64,000 nucleotides of DNA from contig NZ_SORN01000009.1 of the NCBI RefSeq assembly GCF_004366635.1, forward strand, positions 62,001 through 126,000, written 5' to 3'. The position numbers and the translations under genes are program-made. Positions within the stretch are counted from its first letter, which is position 1. Each line of letters starts with the position of its first letter. This stretch comes from Roseinatronobacter bogoriensis DSM 18756 (lineage in GTDB: Bacteria; Pseudomonadota; Alphaproteobacteria; Rhodobacterales; Rhodobacteraceae). The notes under the pieces were generated by a model. The model did not search any database. It was not told the origin of the DNA and saw only the letters and a list, made by a program, of their open reading frames with translations. Positions 50,937-59,481 of the stretch are shown piece by piece.

Positions 50937-52582
50937 GCATGATGTATTCTGGATCGCTTGCACCTTTTGCCGTTTTGATGTGGCCGTTATTGCTTGGCCT
51001 TGTGCCAATTGTCCCGCGCTGGCGCGCAAACGCCTTGCGGTTGCTGCCTTTCGCGCCTTTGCCTGCCCTTGGCTTTGCAATCGCGGGTGCGCCGGGCTCT
51101 GTCGAGATACCGGACCTATTGCTGGGTGTTCAGTTGGGCACCCGCCCGGACACGGCCTTGCTGCTGGGAATGACGGCCTTGGTATGGACTGTCGCAGGGT
51201 GGTATGCTGCCCAAGTCATGGAAAGGGGGCAGGCGGCGGGTCTTTTCGCTAGCTTCTGGTGTCTGACGCTTGCAGGCAATCTGGGCGTGTTTCTGGCAGC
51301 GGATATCGTCACATTCTATATCGCTTTTGCCGCAGTATCTTTGGCAGCATGGCCCATGGTTATTCATGACCGCACCAGGGCCGCGCTGGCTGCCGGACGT
51401 GTCTATATCACGCTTGCCGTGGTTGGAGAGGCGGCCTTGCTGAGTGGATTGATGATCGGCGCAGCGGCGGCTGCGGATTTACAGATTTCCACTGTGCGCG
51501 CGGCCTTTGCGGATGCCCCATTCGGCACAGTGGGTGTCGGGTTGTTGATAGCAGGCTTCGGGATAAAGGCAGGCATGGTGCCGTTGCACATCTGGTTGCC
51601 GCTGGCGCATCCCGCTGCCCCGGTGGCAGGCTCGGCGGTTTTATCGGGCGCAATCGTCAAGGCAGGCCTGATCGGCATGGTGCTGCTGGTGCCAGAGGAA
51701 ACCGGCTGGCGCAGCATGTTGATTGTGCTTGGCCTGTTGGGCGCGTTTGGCGCGGCAATCTGGGGGTTGAGCCAGCAAAACCCGAAGGCCGTGCTGGCCT
51801 ATTCAACTGTCAGCCAGATGGGGTTGTTGCTGGTCCTCGTCGGTGCCGGGTCGCAAGGTGTTGCCTATGCCGCGCTGCATCATGGACTTGCGAAAGCGGC
51901 GCTGTTTCTATGCGTTGGCATGATGATGCTTGCGACAAGCGCTGCCCAGCGCCGTGCGGTGGTCGGCTTGGCGGGTCTGGTCGCCCTGTCAGTTGCAGGG
52001 CTGCCCCTGACGGGTGGTGCCTTGGCCAAGCTGGCAGGCAAGTTGGGGATTGGCGAGATGCTGTCACTTGCCATCACGCTGAGCAGTGTGACGACCACGC
52101 TGGTCCTTGGCTGGTTTCTGATCTGTCTTGGACGGGTGTCAGCAAAGCCACAGCAGACCCCGCATTGGGGCGGGCTTTTTAGCGTGGTCATGGTGCTTGG
52201 GGTTCTGGCCCTCATATTGCCCTGGGTGCTGTGGCCCGGCGCGGTGGATGTGCCGCGCGACTATGTCTGGCACCCCTCGAATATGCTGGAGGGGCTGTGG
52301 CCCGTGCTGGCCGGGCTTGGGGCAGTTGCGCTTGTCCAGCGATTGAAGCTACCCGCATACCCGCCGGGTGATTTGCTGCGCCTGTTCGGCAAGCACAAAC
52401 TACGACCAGCTTTTCAACTGCCCGTGGGTAATCATGGCGCGCGCCGCACAAAACGCCCGGCCCTGCGATTGTTGCTGAAGGTCAAAGATGCGGAAAGGGC
52501 GCTATTGCATTGGCCCTTTGCCGGATCAACCCTGATGGGTCTGGCGCTGGTATTGGCGGCTTTTGTCTGGATCGCGACCTGA
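50933..52582 (+). CDS. antiporter-like subunit 3, helix-5 Glu replaced by Ala
   Basis: This 549-residue protein is the longest of the three NuoL/M/N-like subunits. IKAGMVPLHIWLPLAH near residue 210 and HHGLAKAALFLCVG near 310 keep the functional lysines, but the helix-5 position that is Glu in its paralogues reads TFYIAFAAVSLAAW (near 130), so the usual proton-gating acid is absent. The C-terminus carries a polar stretch of about 50 residues (residues 470-520) and one final helix, somewhat like NuoL extensions. It ends the eight-gene operon. Confidence 0.83.
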   Translation: MSMMYSGSLAPFAVLMWPLLLGLVPIVPRWRANALRLLPFAPLPALGFAIAGAPGSVEIPDLLLGVQLGTRPDTALLLGMTALVWTVAGWYAAQVMERGQAAGLFASFWCLTLAGNLGVFLAADIVTFYIAFAAVSLAAWPMVIHDRTRAALAAGRVYITLAVVGEAALLSGLMIGAAAAADLQISTVRAAFADAPFGTVGVGLLIAGFGIKAGMVPLHIWLPLAHPAAPVAGSAVLSGAIVKAGLIGMVLLVPEETGWRSMLIVLGLLGAFGAAIWGLSQQNPKAVLAYSTVSQMGLLLVLVGAGSQGVAYAALHHGLAKAALFLCVGMMMLATSAAQRRAVVGLAGLVALSVAGLPLTGGALAKLAGKLGIGEMLSLAITLSSVTTTLVLGWFLICLGRVSAKPQQTPHWGGLFSVVMVLGVLALILPWVLWPGAVDVPRDYVWHPSNMLEGLWPVLAGLGAVALVQRLKLPAYPPGDLLRLFGKHKLRPAFQLPVGNHGARRTKRPALRLLLKVKDAERALLHWPFAGSTLMGLALVLAAFVWIAT

Positions 52583-52658
52583 TGAAACACAACGCATTGC
52601 CTTGAATGCCGCAAAGCGATCATGGCATCTTGCCAGAAACCACAAGAGGGATGATGCA

Positions 52659-53123
52659 ATGCGCAATGCGCCACAACAGGTGTTCGATCTGGAGTGTTTC
52701 CTGCCCTATCTGCTGAATCAGGCGGCAGAGGCAAGCAGCCGGTCCTTTGCGACTGTGTATCGGGAAGAATTCGGCATGACGCGCACCCAGTGGCGGGTTA
52801 TGGCCAATCTGGGAAAATTCGGGGGTATGACGGCTTCGGAAATCTGCCAGATCAGCCATATCGAAAAAACCAAAGTGTCGCGCGCTGTGGGCCAGTTGCA
52901 GGAAATAGGCTATCTGATGCGTAGCCGTGCCAAGGATGACAAGCGCCGCGAAAACCTGTCGCTGACACCCTCGGGACAAGAGGTGTTCCGCAAACTGGGT
53001 GCGCGGGGGTTGGCATATCAGGCGCAACTTGCAGCCGCGCTGGGCGCGGAGCGGTTGGCGCAACTGGAAGCGATGCTGCAAGAGGTCCGCGCGCTGCACC
53101 CCGAAATGGCCGGTTTGGCCTGA
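52659..53123 (+). CDS. MarR-family transcriptional regulator
   Basis: This 154-residue winged-helix protein has MTRTQWRVMANLGKFGGMTASEICQISHIEKTKVSRAVGQLQEIGYLMRSRAKDDKRR near residue 33-90, the MarR HTH and wing with the conserved DDKRR. It starts at ATG 52659 after an AAGAGGG element. MarR proteins are homodimers that usually repress neighbouring genes until they bind a phenolic ligand. It stands between the antiporter operon and hrpB, so its target is not clear. It is 76 bases after the last antiporter gene. Confidence 0.85.
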   Translation: MRNAPQQVFDLECFLPYLLNQAAEASSRSFATVYREEFGMTRTQWRVMANLGKFGGMTASEICQISHIEKTKVSRAVGQLQEIGYLMRSRAKDDKRRENLSLTPSGQEVFRKLGARGLAYQAQLAAALGAERLAQLEAMLQEVRALHPEMAGLA

Positions 53124-53184
53124 GGCATTGGCAGATGCGCGCGGTTCTTGCGAAATGCCCTGTCTTGAGCGCATAAGCGCAACC

Positions 53185-55620
53185 ATGCGTTTGCCCATAG
53201 ATGACATTCTGCCAGACCTGACCGCAGCATTGCGCAGCGCGGGGCGCGCAGTTCTTCAGGCGCCACCCGGTGCAGGTAAGACAACGCGCGTGCCGCTGGC
53301 CTTGCTGGAGCAGGTCGCGGGCAGGATTGTGATGCTGGAACCGCGCAGACTGGCCGCGCGGGCCGCTGCTGAACAGATGGCGCGGCTTCTGGGCGAAGAT
53401 GTGGGCAAAACGGTGGGTTACCGTATTCGCGGCGAAGCTGTGACCTCGCCCGCCACACGCATCGAGGTCGTGACCGAGGGCATTCTGACGCGGATGTTGC
53501 AAAGTGACCCCGAATTGCGCGGCGTGGGGGCGGTGATCTTTGATGAATTCCATGAACGCTCGCTCAATGCCGATCTGGGCCTTGCCCTGACATGGGAGGT
53601 ACGCGAGGCGCTGCGCCCTGATCTCGCAGTCGTGGCGATGTCGGCCACGCTGGATGCAGAGCCCGTCGCGCGGCTGTTGGATGACGCCCCCATCCTGACC
53701 GCGCAAGGCCGCGCCTTTGCTGTAGATACCCGCTGGCTACCCCGCCCGCGCCCAAAGGCCGAGCGGTTTGAGGTGGCGGCCGTCAATCTAATCGTGCAGG
53801 CCGTGACCGAGGCCGAGGGTTCGGTTCTGGTTTTCCTGCCCGGCGAGGGTGAAATCCGGCGTGTTGCGACAGCGCTGCAAGGGCGCGTGGGTGAGGCCGG
53901 GATATACCCGCTATACGGTGCGCTGCCGTTTGCGCAACAACGCGCGGCGATTGCGCCTATGGCGGGCGGGCGCAAGATCGTGCTGGCCACAGCGATTGCC
54001 GAAACTTCGCTGACGATTGAGGATATTCGGATTGTTGTGGATTGTGGGCTGGCGCGGCGGGCGCGGTTTGATCCGGGCAGCGGTATGTCGCGGCTGGTCA
54101 CCGAACGTGTGACCCGCGCCGAGGCAGAACAGCGGCGCGGGCGCGCAGGGCGCGTGGCAGAAGGGGTCTGCTACCGGATGTGGGCACGCAGCGAGGAAGG
54201 CGCGCTTGCAGCCTTTGCCCCGCCAGAAATCGAGCGTGCGGATCTGTCGGGTCTGGCGCTTGAACTTGCGCTGTTGGGCGGGGCCGAGGATTTGCGCTTT
54301 CTGACGCCACCCCCGCAGGGGGCGATGTCCGAGGCGCGCGCCTTGTTGTGCAGTCTGGGGGCGCTGGGTGATGCCGGGCGCATCACGGCGCATGGCCGTG
54401 CGATGGCGGCACTTCCGCTGCACCCGCGGCTTGCCCATATGCTGCTGAGCGCAGGCAAGGAGGGGGCGGGCCTTGCAGCACTGCTGTCCGAGCGTGACAT
54501 CGTGCAAGGCGCCCCGGTCGATCTGGGGCTAAGACTGATGGCGTTGCGCGACCCGCGCAATTTTGCCGAACGCACACCCTATGCGCTGCATCGCGCCACT
54601 GTGGAACGGGTGCGTGAAGATATGCGCCGCCTTGCACGGCTTGCCCCGAAAACACAGACCACACTCAGCCCCGCCGAGATGGCAGCGCTGGCCTATCCCG
54701 ACCGAATCGGGCTGCGCCGCAAGGGCGATGCCCCGCGCTATGTTCTGTCGGGGGGCAAGGGGGCTGTCCTGCCTGATGGCGATGGGTTGGGGCAGATGCG
54801 ACTGATCGTGGTGACGGATACAGATGGAAACCCGCAAGAGGCGCGGATCAGACAGGCGATTGCGCTGTCAGATGCAGAATTGCGCGTGCTTTATGGCGAT
54901 CAGATCGTCTGGCAAAACCGTTGCACATGGTCGAAACGTCACCGGCGGATAGAGGCGCGTGCGCAGCAATGTTTCGGCGCATTGGTGCTGGAGGATCGCA
55001 TCTGGCGCGACCCGGACCCGCAAGCGGTCATGCAGGCCGCATGCGACGGGTTGCGTGATCTGGGCCTGCCGGTGTCAGATGCGGCGCGGCGCTTTATCGC
55101 GCGGGTGGAATTACTGCGCACGCAAGGGGCCGAGATGCCGGATATGCGCGAAGACGCCCTTTTGACCGGATTGGAAAGCTGGCTTGGCCCCTATCTGGCT
55201 GGATGCCGCACGGCTGACCAGTTGCGCGCGGTTGATTTGTTGCCAGCATTGCGTGCGATGCTGGATTGGGGGCAGATACAAATGCTGGACGAAATGGCCC
55301 CGGCGCAGTTTGTCACCCCCTTGGGCAACAGGATACCGATTGATTATTCGGGCGAAGCGCCAGAAATTTCGGTCCGGCTGCAAGAGATGTTTGGCCTGTC
55401 CAGCCATCCCGTCATCGGACCTGCCCGCCAGCCCCTGAGGATCACCCTGCTATCACCCGCGCGCAGGCCGCTGCAGGTGACAATGGACCTGCCGGGCTTC
55501 TGGGCCGAAAGCTATGCTGATGTGCGCAAGGATATGCGCGGCCAATACCCGCGTCACCCCTGGCCCGAGAACCCGTTGGAGGCAGCCCCCACCTTGCGCG
55601 CAAAACCGCGCAAGACATGA
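53185..55620 (+). CDS. hrpB: ATP-dependent RNA helicase HrpB
   Basis: This 811-residue DEAH-box helicase has APPGAGKTTRVPLALLEQ near residue 30 (motif I), EPRRLAARAAAEQMA (Ia), DEFHERSLNADLGLAL near 120 (II, reads DEFH rather than DEAH as usual in HrpB), SATLDAEPVARLL (III) and QRRGRAGRVAEGVCYRMW near 318 (VI). A HA2/OB-like region and the HrpB C-terminal domain (ISVRLQEMFGLSSHP near 730, DLPGFWAESYADVRKDMRGQYPRHPW near 770) follow. Length is normal. RNA remodelling role; phenotype unknown in most bacteria. The ATG at 53185 is chosen because the upstream open frame runs through the MarR gene. Confidence 0.93.
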   Translation: MRLPIDDILPDLTAALRSAGRAVLQAPPGAGKTTRVPLALLEQVAGRIVMLEPRRLAARAAAEQMARLLGEDVGKTVGYRIRGEAVTSPATRIEVVTEGILTRMLQSDPELRGVGAVIFDEFHERSLNADLGLALTWEVREALRPDLAVVAMSATLDAEPVARLLDDAPILTAQGRAFAVDTRWLPRPRPKAERFEVAAVNLIVQAVTEAEGSVLVFLPGEGEIRRVATALQGRVGEAGIYPLYGALPFAQQRAAIAPMAGGRKIVLATAIAETSLTIEDIRIVVDCGLARRARFDPGSGMSRLVTERVTRAEAEQRRGRAGRVAEGVCYRMWARSEEGALAAFAPPEIERADLSGLALELALLGGAEDLRFLTPPPQGAMSEARALLCSLGALGDAGRITAHGRAMAALPLHPRLAHMLLSAGKEGAGLAALLSERDIVQGAPVDLGLRLMALRDPRNFAERTPYALHRATVERVREDMRRLARLAPKTQTTLSPAEMAALAYPDRIGLRRKGDAPRYVLSGGKGAVLPDGDGLGQMRLIVVTDTDGNPQEARIRQAIALSDAELRVLYGDQIVWQNRCTWSKRHRRIEARAQQCFGALVLEDRIWRDPDPQAVMQAACDGLRDLGLPVSDAARRFIARVELLRTQGAEMPDMREDALLTGLESWLGPYLAGCRTADQLRAVDLLPALRAMLDWGQIQMLDEMAPAQFVTPLGNRIPIDYSGEAPEISVRLQEMFGLSSHPVIGPARQPLRITLLSPARRPLQVTMDLPGFWAESYADVRKDMRGQYPRHPWPENPLEAAPTLRAKPRKT

Positions 55621-55679
55621 CGCGGTGCGCGCGGGGTGGCCGGGTATTGAGTATTTTTGGCAAGAAAATGATCAGCGGG

Positions 55680-56504
55680 CTATCGCAGGCGGATATGGGC
55701 TGTGACCGGGCTTTCTGGTGCGATGCGGGTGACGGCTTGTTCAAGCGGCTCATACGCGACTGACATGGTATGGGCATTGGCGTGCAGGATCATGTCGGGT
55801 GCGCTGACCCAGGCGACATGACCGCGCCAGAACAGAAGATCGCCGCGTTGTCTGGGGCGGCCTGCGGGAAGTGCAGGACCAAGCGCGGCTTCTTGCAGAT
55901 CGCTATCGCCGGGGCAGGGCCTGCCGCAAACTTGAAGTGCCAGTTGCACCAGCGCCGAGCAGTCCAGCCCTGCACGGGAGTTTCCGCCCCAGAGATAGGG
56001 TGTGCCGATCAGGGTTTCGGCAACGCTGATGGGGTCGGCCCCTCGGCTGGTGATCGGGGTGACATGCTGTTGCGGCACCCATAGCCCGTCATGGGTTTGC
56101 AGAAATTGCCCGGAAGTGCCAATCACCTCGACCTGAGCGTTGAGCGAAAGTGCGGCGCGTTCGGGGCTTTTGAGATCGGGGGCAGAGTAGAGATGCGTTG
56201 CGGGGGCATGGACCCGATGGGTCGGGGTGTGATCGGCCCCGAGAGCGGTGCTGTGCAGCCAGCCGCAATAGCCATCAGCCTCGGCTTGTACATAGGCGAA
56301 GGCGCCTTGCCTGTCGATGACACAGACCCGCGCGCCCCGCAGCAACTGGCGATCGCGAGGGCCATCGGGGCTGCGCAGCAGATCGCTGAGCGGTGCAGCA
56401 AGGCGCTGCATCTGCCCTTCGGTGAATGTGGGCGCGTCAATCTGGCCTTGTAGCCGGATATGGGCCATGCGCCCGCTGAACGGCGTTATGCGCGGGTCCC
56501 TCAT
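55680..56504 (-). CDS. NlpC/P60-family cell-wall endopeptidase with SH3-like repeats
   Basis: This 274-residue protein ends in an NlpC/P60 papain-like domain: TLIGTPYLWGGNSRAGLDCSALVQLA near residue 166-191 with the catalytic Cys, RPRQRGDLLFWRGHVAWVSAPDM near 216 with the catalytic His. Two SH3-like segments precede it (about 45-95 and 100-150). It cleaves peptidoglycan stem peptides (gamma-D-Glu-DAP type). No signal peptide is evident, so the protein may act in the cytosol on recycled muropeptides or be exported atypically. It overlaps the M17 aminopeptidase start (ATGA at 56501-56504), so both genes are co-translated. Confidence 0.85.
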   Translation of the reverse strand: MRDPRITPFSGRMAHIRLQGQIDAPTFTEGQMQRLAAPLSDLLRSPDGPRDRQLLRGARVCVIDRQGAFAYVQAEADGYCGWLHSTALGADHTPTHRVHAPATHLYSAPDLKSPERAALSLNAQVEVIGTSGQFLQTHDGLWVPQQHVTPITSRGADPISVAETLIGTPYLWGGNSRAGLDCSALVQLALQVCGRPCPGDSDLQEAALGPALPAGRPRQRGDLLFWRGHVAWVSAPDMILHANAHTMSVAYEPLEQAVTRIAPESPVTAHIRLR

Positions 56505-57910
56505 AGCCCGAGGACGGAAGGAAGGGCCGCGAACAGTGCACGTGCGCCCTGACCTGCGCCGCCCTTGGGCCTTGCCGGGGCCGCGCTGGGCTGGTGGCCA
56601 TAGATGTCGAAATGAGCAAAACGGGGGCTTGCCTCTACAAAGCGGTTGAGAAACAGCGCTGCGGTGATCGCGCCGGCCATGCCCCCTGACGGGGCGTTGT
56701 CCAGATCGGCGATGCCGGGCTCGATCATGGCCTCATAGGCCGGATGCAGGGGCAGTTGCCAAATCGGATCACGCACCTGTTCGCTTGCCTGCATCAGGGT
56801 CTGTGCCAGTACGGGGTCTGTGCTGAAAAACGGCGCGACATCAGGGCCCAACGCCACCCGCGCGGCGCCGGTAAGCGTCGCCATGCAGATCAGGATATCG
56901 GGGGTTTCCTCATCGGCAAGGGCTAGCGCATCGGCCAGAACAAGACGGCCTTCGGCATCAGTATTATTGACCTCAACGCTAAGTCCCTTGCGCGAGATGA
57001 GGATGTCGCCGGGGCGCATGGCATTTCCCGAGACGGCGTTTTCCACAGCCGGGACCAGCACGCGCAATTGCACCTGCCAGCCTTGCGCCATGATCATATG
57101 CGCTAGTCCCATGACAGCGGCTGCCCCGCCCATGTCTTTCTTCATCAGACCCATCGAGGCACCGGGCTTGAGGTTCAGCCCCCCGGTGTCGAAACACACA
57201 CCCTTGCCCACAAGCGTCACGCGCGGCCCCTTTTCGCCCCAGCGCATATCCAGTAAGCGGGGGCTGCGGGTTGAAGCGCGCCCGACCGCATGGATCAGCG
57301 GCAGATTCTGGTTCAGAAGGTCGTCGCCTAGAATTACGTTTGTTTTCGCCTTGTGCTGTGCTGCAAGGTCCAGAAAGGCGGCTTCCAGTTCCTGCGGACC
57401 CATATGCGAGGCGGGTGTGTTGATCAGGTCGCGGGTCAGGGCTTCGCCTGCTGCAATGGCCTTTATGCGGTCGGTATCAAGGGCCTCTGGTCCGATCAGG
57501 CTGGCCAGCGCGGGGCGCTCTGACTGACGGAAGCGGCGAAACCTATAGCCTGCCAGACACCAGCCAAGCGCTTCTTCTTCCAGTTCAAGCGGCGCAAGCG
57601 CATGGTGCAAACGATAGGTGCGCGCGGGCAGTTTTGCGCGCGCACCTGCAGCGCAAAACCGCTGGCGGACACGGTCACGCGCCGTCCCGCGCCCGATGGC
57701 AGCAAGGGCAAGTCCGCCATCAGTATCGGGGACCAAGACCACCTCTCCCGGTTTTGCGCTGAAGCCAAGTGTTTCCAGCCACGCGCGCACCCGCCGAGGC
57801 TGCATGTCGGTCCAGCTTTCCAGATCTTCGGCGTTGACCAGATGAAGGTCTGTCGCGGTGCTGATTTCCGTGGTGAGATCCATGTGCGAGAGTGTATTGT
57901 CCTGAGTCAT
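56501..57910 (-). CDS. M17-family leucyl aminopeptidase
   Basis: This 469-residue dizinc aminopeptidase has the signature NTDAEGRLVLADALAL near residue 325-340, KGVCFDTGGLNLKPGASMGLMKKDMGGAAAVMGL near 235-268 with metal and catalytic residues, and a typical N-terminal domain. The start is ATG 57910; GTG 57928 is possible. It removes N-terminal residues from peptides. Coupling with the NlpC/P60 gene suggests joint breakdown of muropeptide-derived peptides; this pairing is common in alphaproteobacteria but the physiological link is inference. Confidence 0.88.
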   Translation of the reverse strand: MTQDNTLSHMDLTTEISTATDLHLVNAEDLESWTDMQPRRVRAWLETLGFSAKPGEVVLVPDTDGGLALAAIGRGTARDRVRQRFCAAGARAKLPARTYRLHHALAPLELEEEALGWCLAGYRFRRFRQSERPALASLIGPEALDTDRIKAIAAGEALTRDLINTPASHMGPQELEAAFLDLAAQHKAKTNVILGDDLLNQNLPLIHAVGRASTRSPRLLDMRWGEKGPRVTLVGKGVCFDTGGLNLKPGASMGLMKKDMGGAAAVMGLAHMIMAQGWQVQLRVLVPAVENAVSGNAMRPGDILISRKGLSVEVNNTDAEGRLVLADALALADEETPDILICMATLTGAARVALGPDVAPFFSTDPVLAQTLMQASEQVRDPIWQLPLHPAYEAMIEPGIADLDNAPSGGMAGAITAALFLNRFVEASPRFAHFDIYGHQPSAAPARPKGGAGQGARALFAALPSVLGL

Positions 57911-58007
57911 TGGGCTTCCGGGTTGCACTGATCAAGGCTGACCTGAGTGATGGGGATGAGATCTGGTTCTGATCGGGGGCAGAATAAGCGGTATTCCAGC
58001 GTGATTG

Positions 58008-58391
58008 TTACTCTGGCATGACAGAGGAATGATGCTCGATGATCATCCAGCCTTGCGGATCCTTGCGATAGACGAATGTATAGCGGCACAACAATTGAAC
58101 TGTTGTGCCTTCTATTGTCAGATCGAATGTATATAGCCCTGAATTGATCGCCAGCGTATCGAACAGGCGTATATTCTGTTCAATAATCCGCCCGCGGGGC
58201 TGTTTTTTCAAGAAGCGTTTAAAATATGCCCGAATGGCTGCTGGGGTCTTGCGGATTTCATTGGACACTGTCGGCAGCAGCACTGCATCTTCGGCATAAA
58301 GCGCGGCCACTTTTGCGGGGTCCAGAGTTTGAAGAGCGGAATTCCAATCATTAAACAAATCGGCTATTTCATCTATTGCGCTATAAGGCAT
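58008..58391 (-). CDS. SgcJ/EcaC-type SnoaL-like protein (CaMKII association-domain fold)
   Basis: This 127-residue NTF2-like protein has IADLFNDWNSALQTLDPAKVAALYAEDAVLLPTVSNEI near residue 10-48, a RAYFKRFLKKQP segment and a final QGWMIIEHHSSVMPE, the typical SgcJ/EcaC/CaMKII-AD pattern. Members are ligand-binding or self-assembling proteins of unclear enzymatic role. The ATG at 58391 is preferred because AGGGA precedes it; a longer start at 58451 would add 20 residues. Function unknown. Confidence 0.7.
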   Translation of the reverse strand: MPYSAIDEIADLFNDWNSALQTLDPAKVAALYAEDAVLLPTVSNEIRKTPAAIRAYFKRFLKKQPRGRIIEQNIRLFDTLAINSGLYTFDLTIEGTTVQLLCRYTFVYRKDPQGWMIIEHHSSVMPE

Positions 58392-58488
58392 TTCCAATTC
58401 CCTGTTTTCGGCATCCAGACAGGCTGATGAAGCGCCTGTTGGTGTATTCATAAGCGATTACGGTATCGGGCACTAGTGCAGGAAGAGT

Positions 58489-58812
58489 ATGGGCAGGTTT
58501 GACGATGAAGGTCCAGCGCACCCGGTCTGCGCATTATGCAAGCGGCCCATCCCGCCGGGCGTGCCACAAAGTCTGCATCACCTTGTGCCCAAACTGCGCG
58601 GAGGGAAGGGCGGGCCAGTCGTGCTGCTGCATCATATCTGTCACAAGGAAATACATGCCAGTTTGAGCGAGTCCGAGCTTGCACGGAGCTATAACACGAT
58701 CACTGCGCTTCGTGCGCATCCAAGGCTGGCGCGGTTTATTGAATGGATCGCGCGGCGTCCGCCTGACTTCTCATCCAAGGTGCCGGGTGCACGACGTCAG
58801 CGGCGGCGCTAA
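58489..58812 (+). CDS. small HNH-type nuclease-like protein
   Basis: This 107-residue protein has a zinc pair CALCKRPI near residue 14-21, then HHLVPKLRGGKGG near 30 with the catalytic HH, and HHICHKEIHASLSE near 48 with two metal histidines. This is the His-Me/HNH pattern with a CxxC treble-clef. The C-terminus is rich in Arg. Small proteins of this kind are found singly in many alphaproteobacteria, and a role in DNA repair or restriction is not shown. It is divergent from the SgcJ-like gene. Confidence 0.72.
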   Translation: MGRFDDEGPAHPVCALCKRPIPPGVPQSLHHLVPKLRGGKGGPVVLLHHICHKEIHASLSESELARSYNTITALRAHPRLARFIEWIARRPPDFSSKVPGARRQRRR

Positions 58813-58859
58813 GGCTTTGTTAAGCTGTTGCGTGAATAGTGGTCTGGAGAGAGTCAGGG

Positions 58860-59327
58860 ATGAATACGGCGATGCAAGTGAAAATTTGTGAACATGCCAG
58901 CAGGGATGATGCGGCCAGTATGCGCAGGCTTCTTCAACGGCAGGCGCGGGTCGGGATCATTGCGAATACCGTCGATGTGACATTGCCAGTGGCACCGCCC
59001 AAGGACGTGTGGCTTCGCTGGCCGCGATTGCAATCCAGCCGCCGCCTGAGGCGGGGGGCAAAACTGTCGCAAGGCGCAGATCTCTGGCAAGATGAGGTTC
59101 TGAATGGCAATTTGCTTCAGAACTTCAAAAACGACTTGCGCGCCGCTCTAGGCGATAAAGCACAGCATTCGGGGCATGTTCAGCGGCTGAGAAGTACAGG
59201 TATAGTTGGCGTAAAAGCCGCGACCGAAGAGTCGCGTGAAGACAAACCCTCTGTGCCGCATAGCTTTTTGCACGGAATGGCATCGGCAGCGCAGGGTGTG
59301 ACGTCTTTCTGGCAGCGCTTGAAATAA
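58860..59327 (+). CDS. hypothetical protein, basic
   Basis: This 155-residue protein does not match a family I recognise. It starts MNTAMQVKICEHASRDDAASMRRLLQRQARVG, has VDVTLPVAPPKDVWLRWPRLQSSRRLRRGAKLSQG near residue 40-75, is basic in the middle, and ends FLHGMASAAQGVTSFWQRLK. No signal peptide or membrane helix is visible. GGAGAGAGTCAGGG precedes the ATG at 58860. It sits downstream of the HNH-like gene by 47 bases, so it may be co-transcribed with it. Confidence 0.55.
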   Translation: MNTAMQVKICEHASRDDAASMRRLLQRQARVGIIANTVDVTLPVAPPKDVWLRWPRLQSSRRLRRGAKLSQGADLWQDEVLNGNLLQNFKNDLRAALGDKAQHSGHVQRLRSTGIVGVKAATEESREDKPSVPHSFLHGMASAAQGVTSFWQRLK

Positions 59328-59481
59328 CGCAATCATTTGCTGGGGAAACCATCACACACCCGCGCTGCAATAGTCGCTGTGCATTCATGAACAACCATAG
59401 TTCGCAGACAGCGGGTTGCCTTGCGCAGTGTTAGGACCGATCTGTATCAGACAAAACCTTGTCTGATCGGAGAGTGCCGTC

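Noticed and set aside
52999..53184. 62-codon N-terminal extension of hrpB
   Set aside because: It overlaps the end of the MarR gene and the spacer; the HrpB homology begins just after the ATG at 53185.
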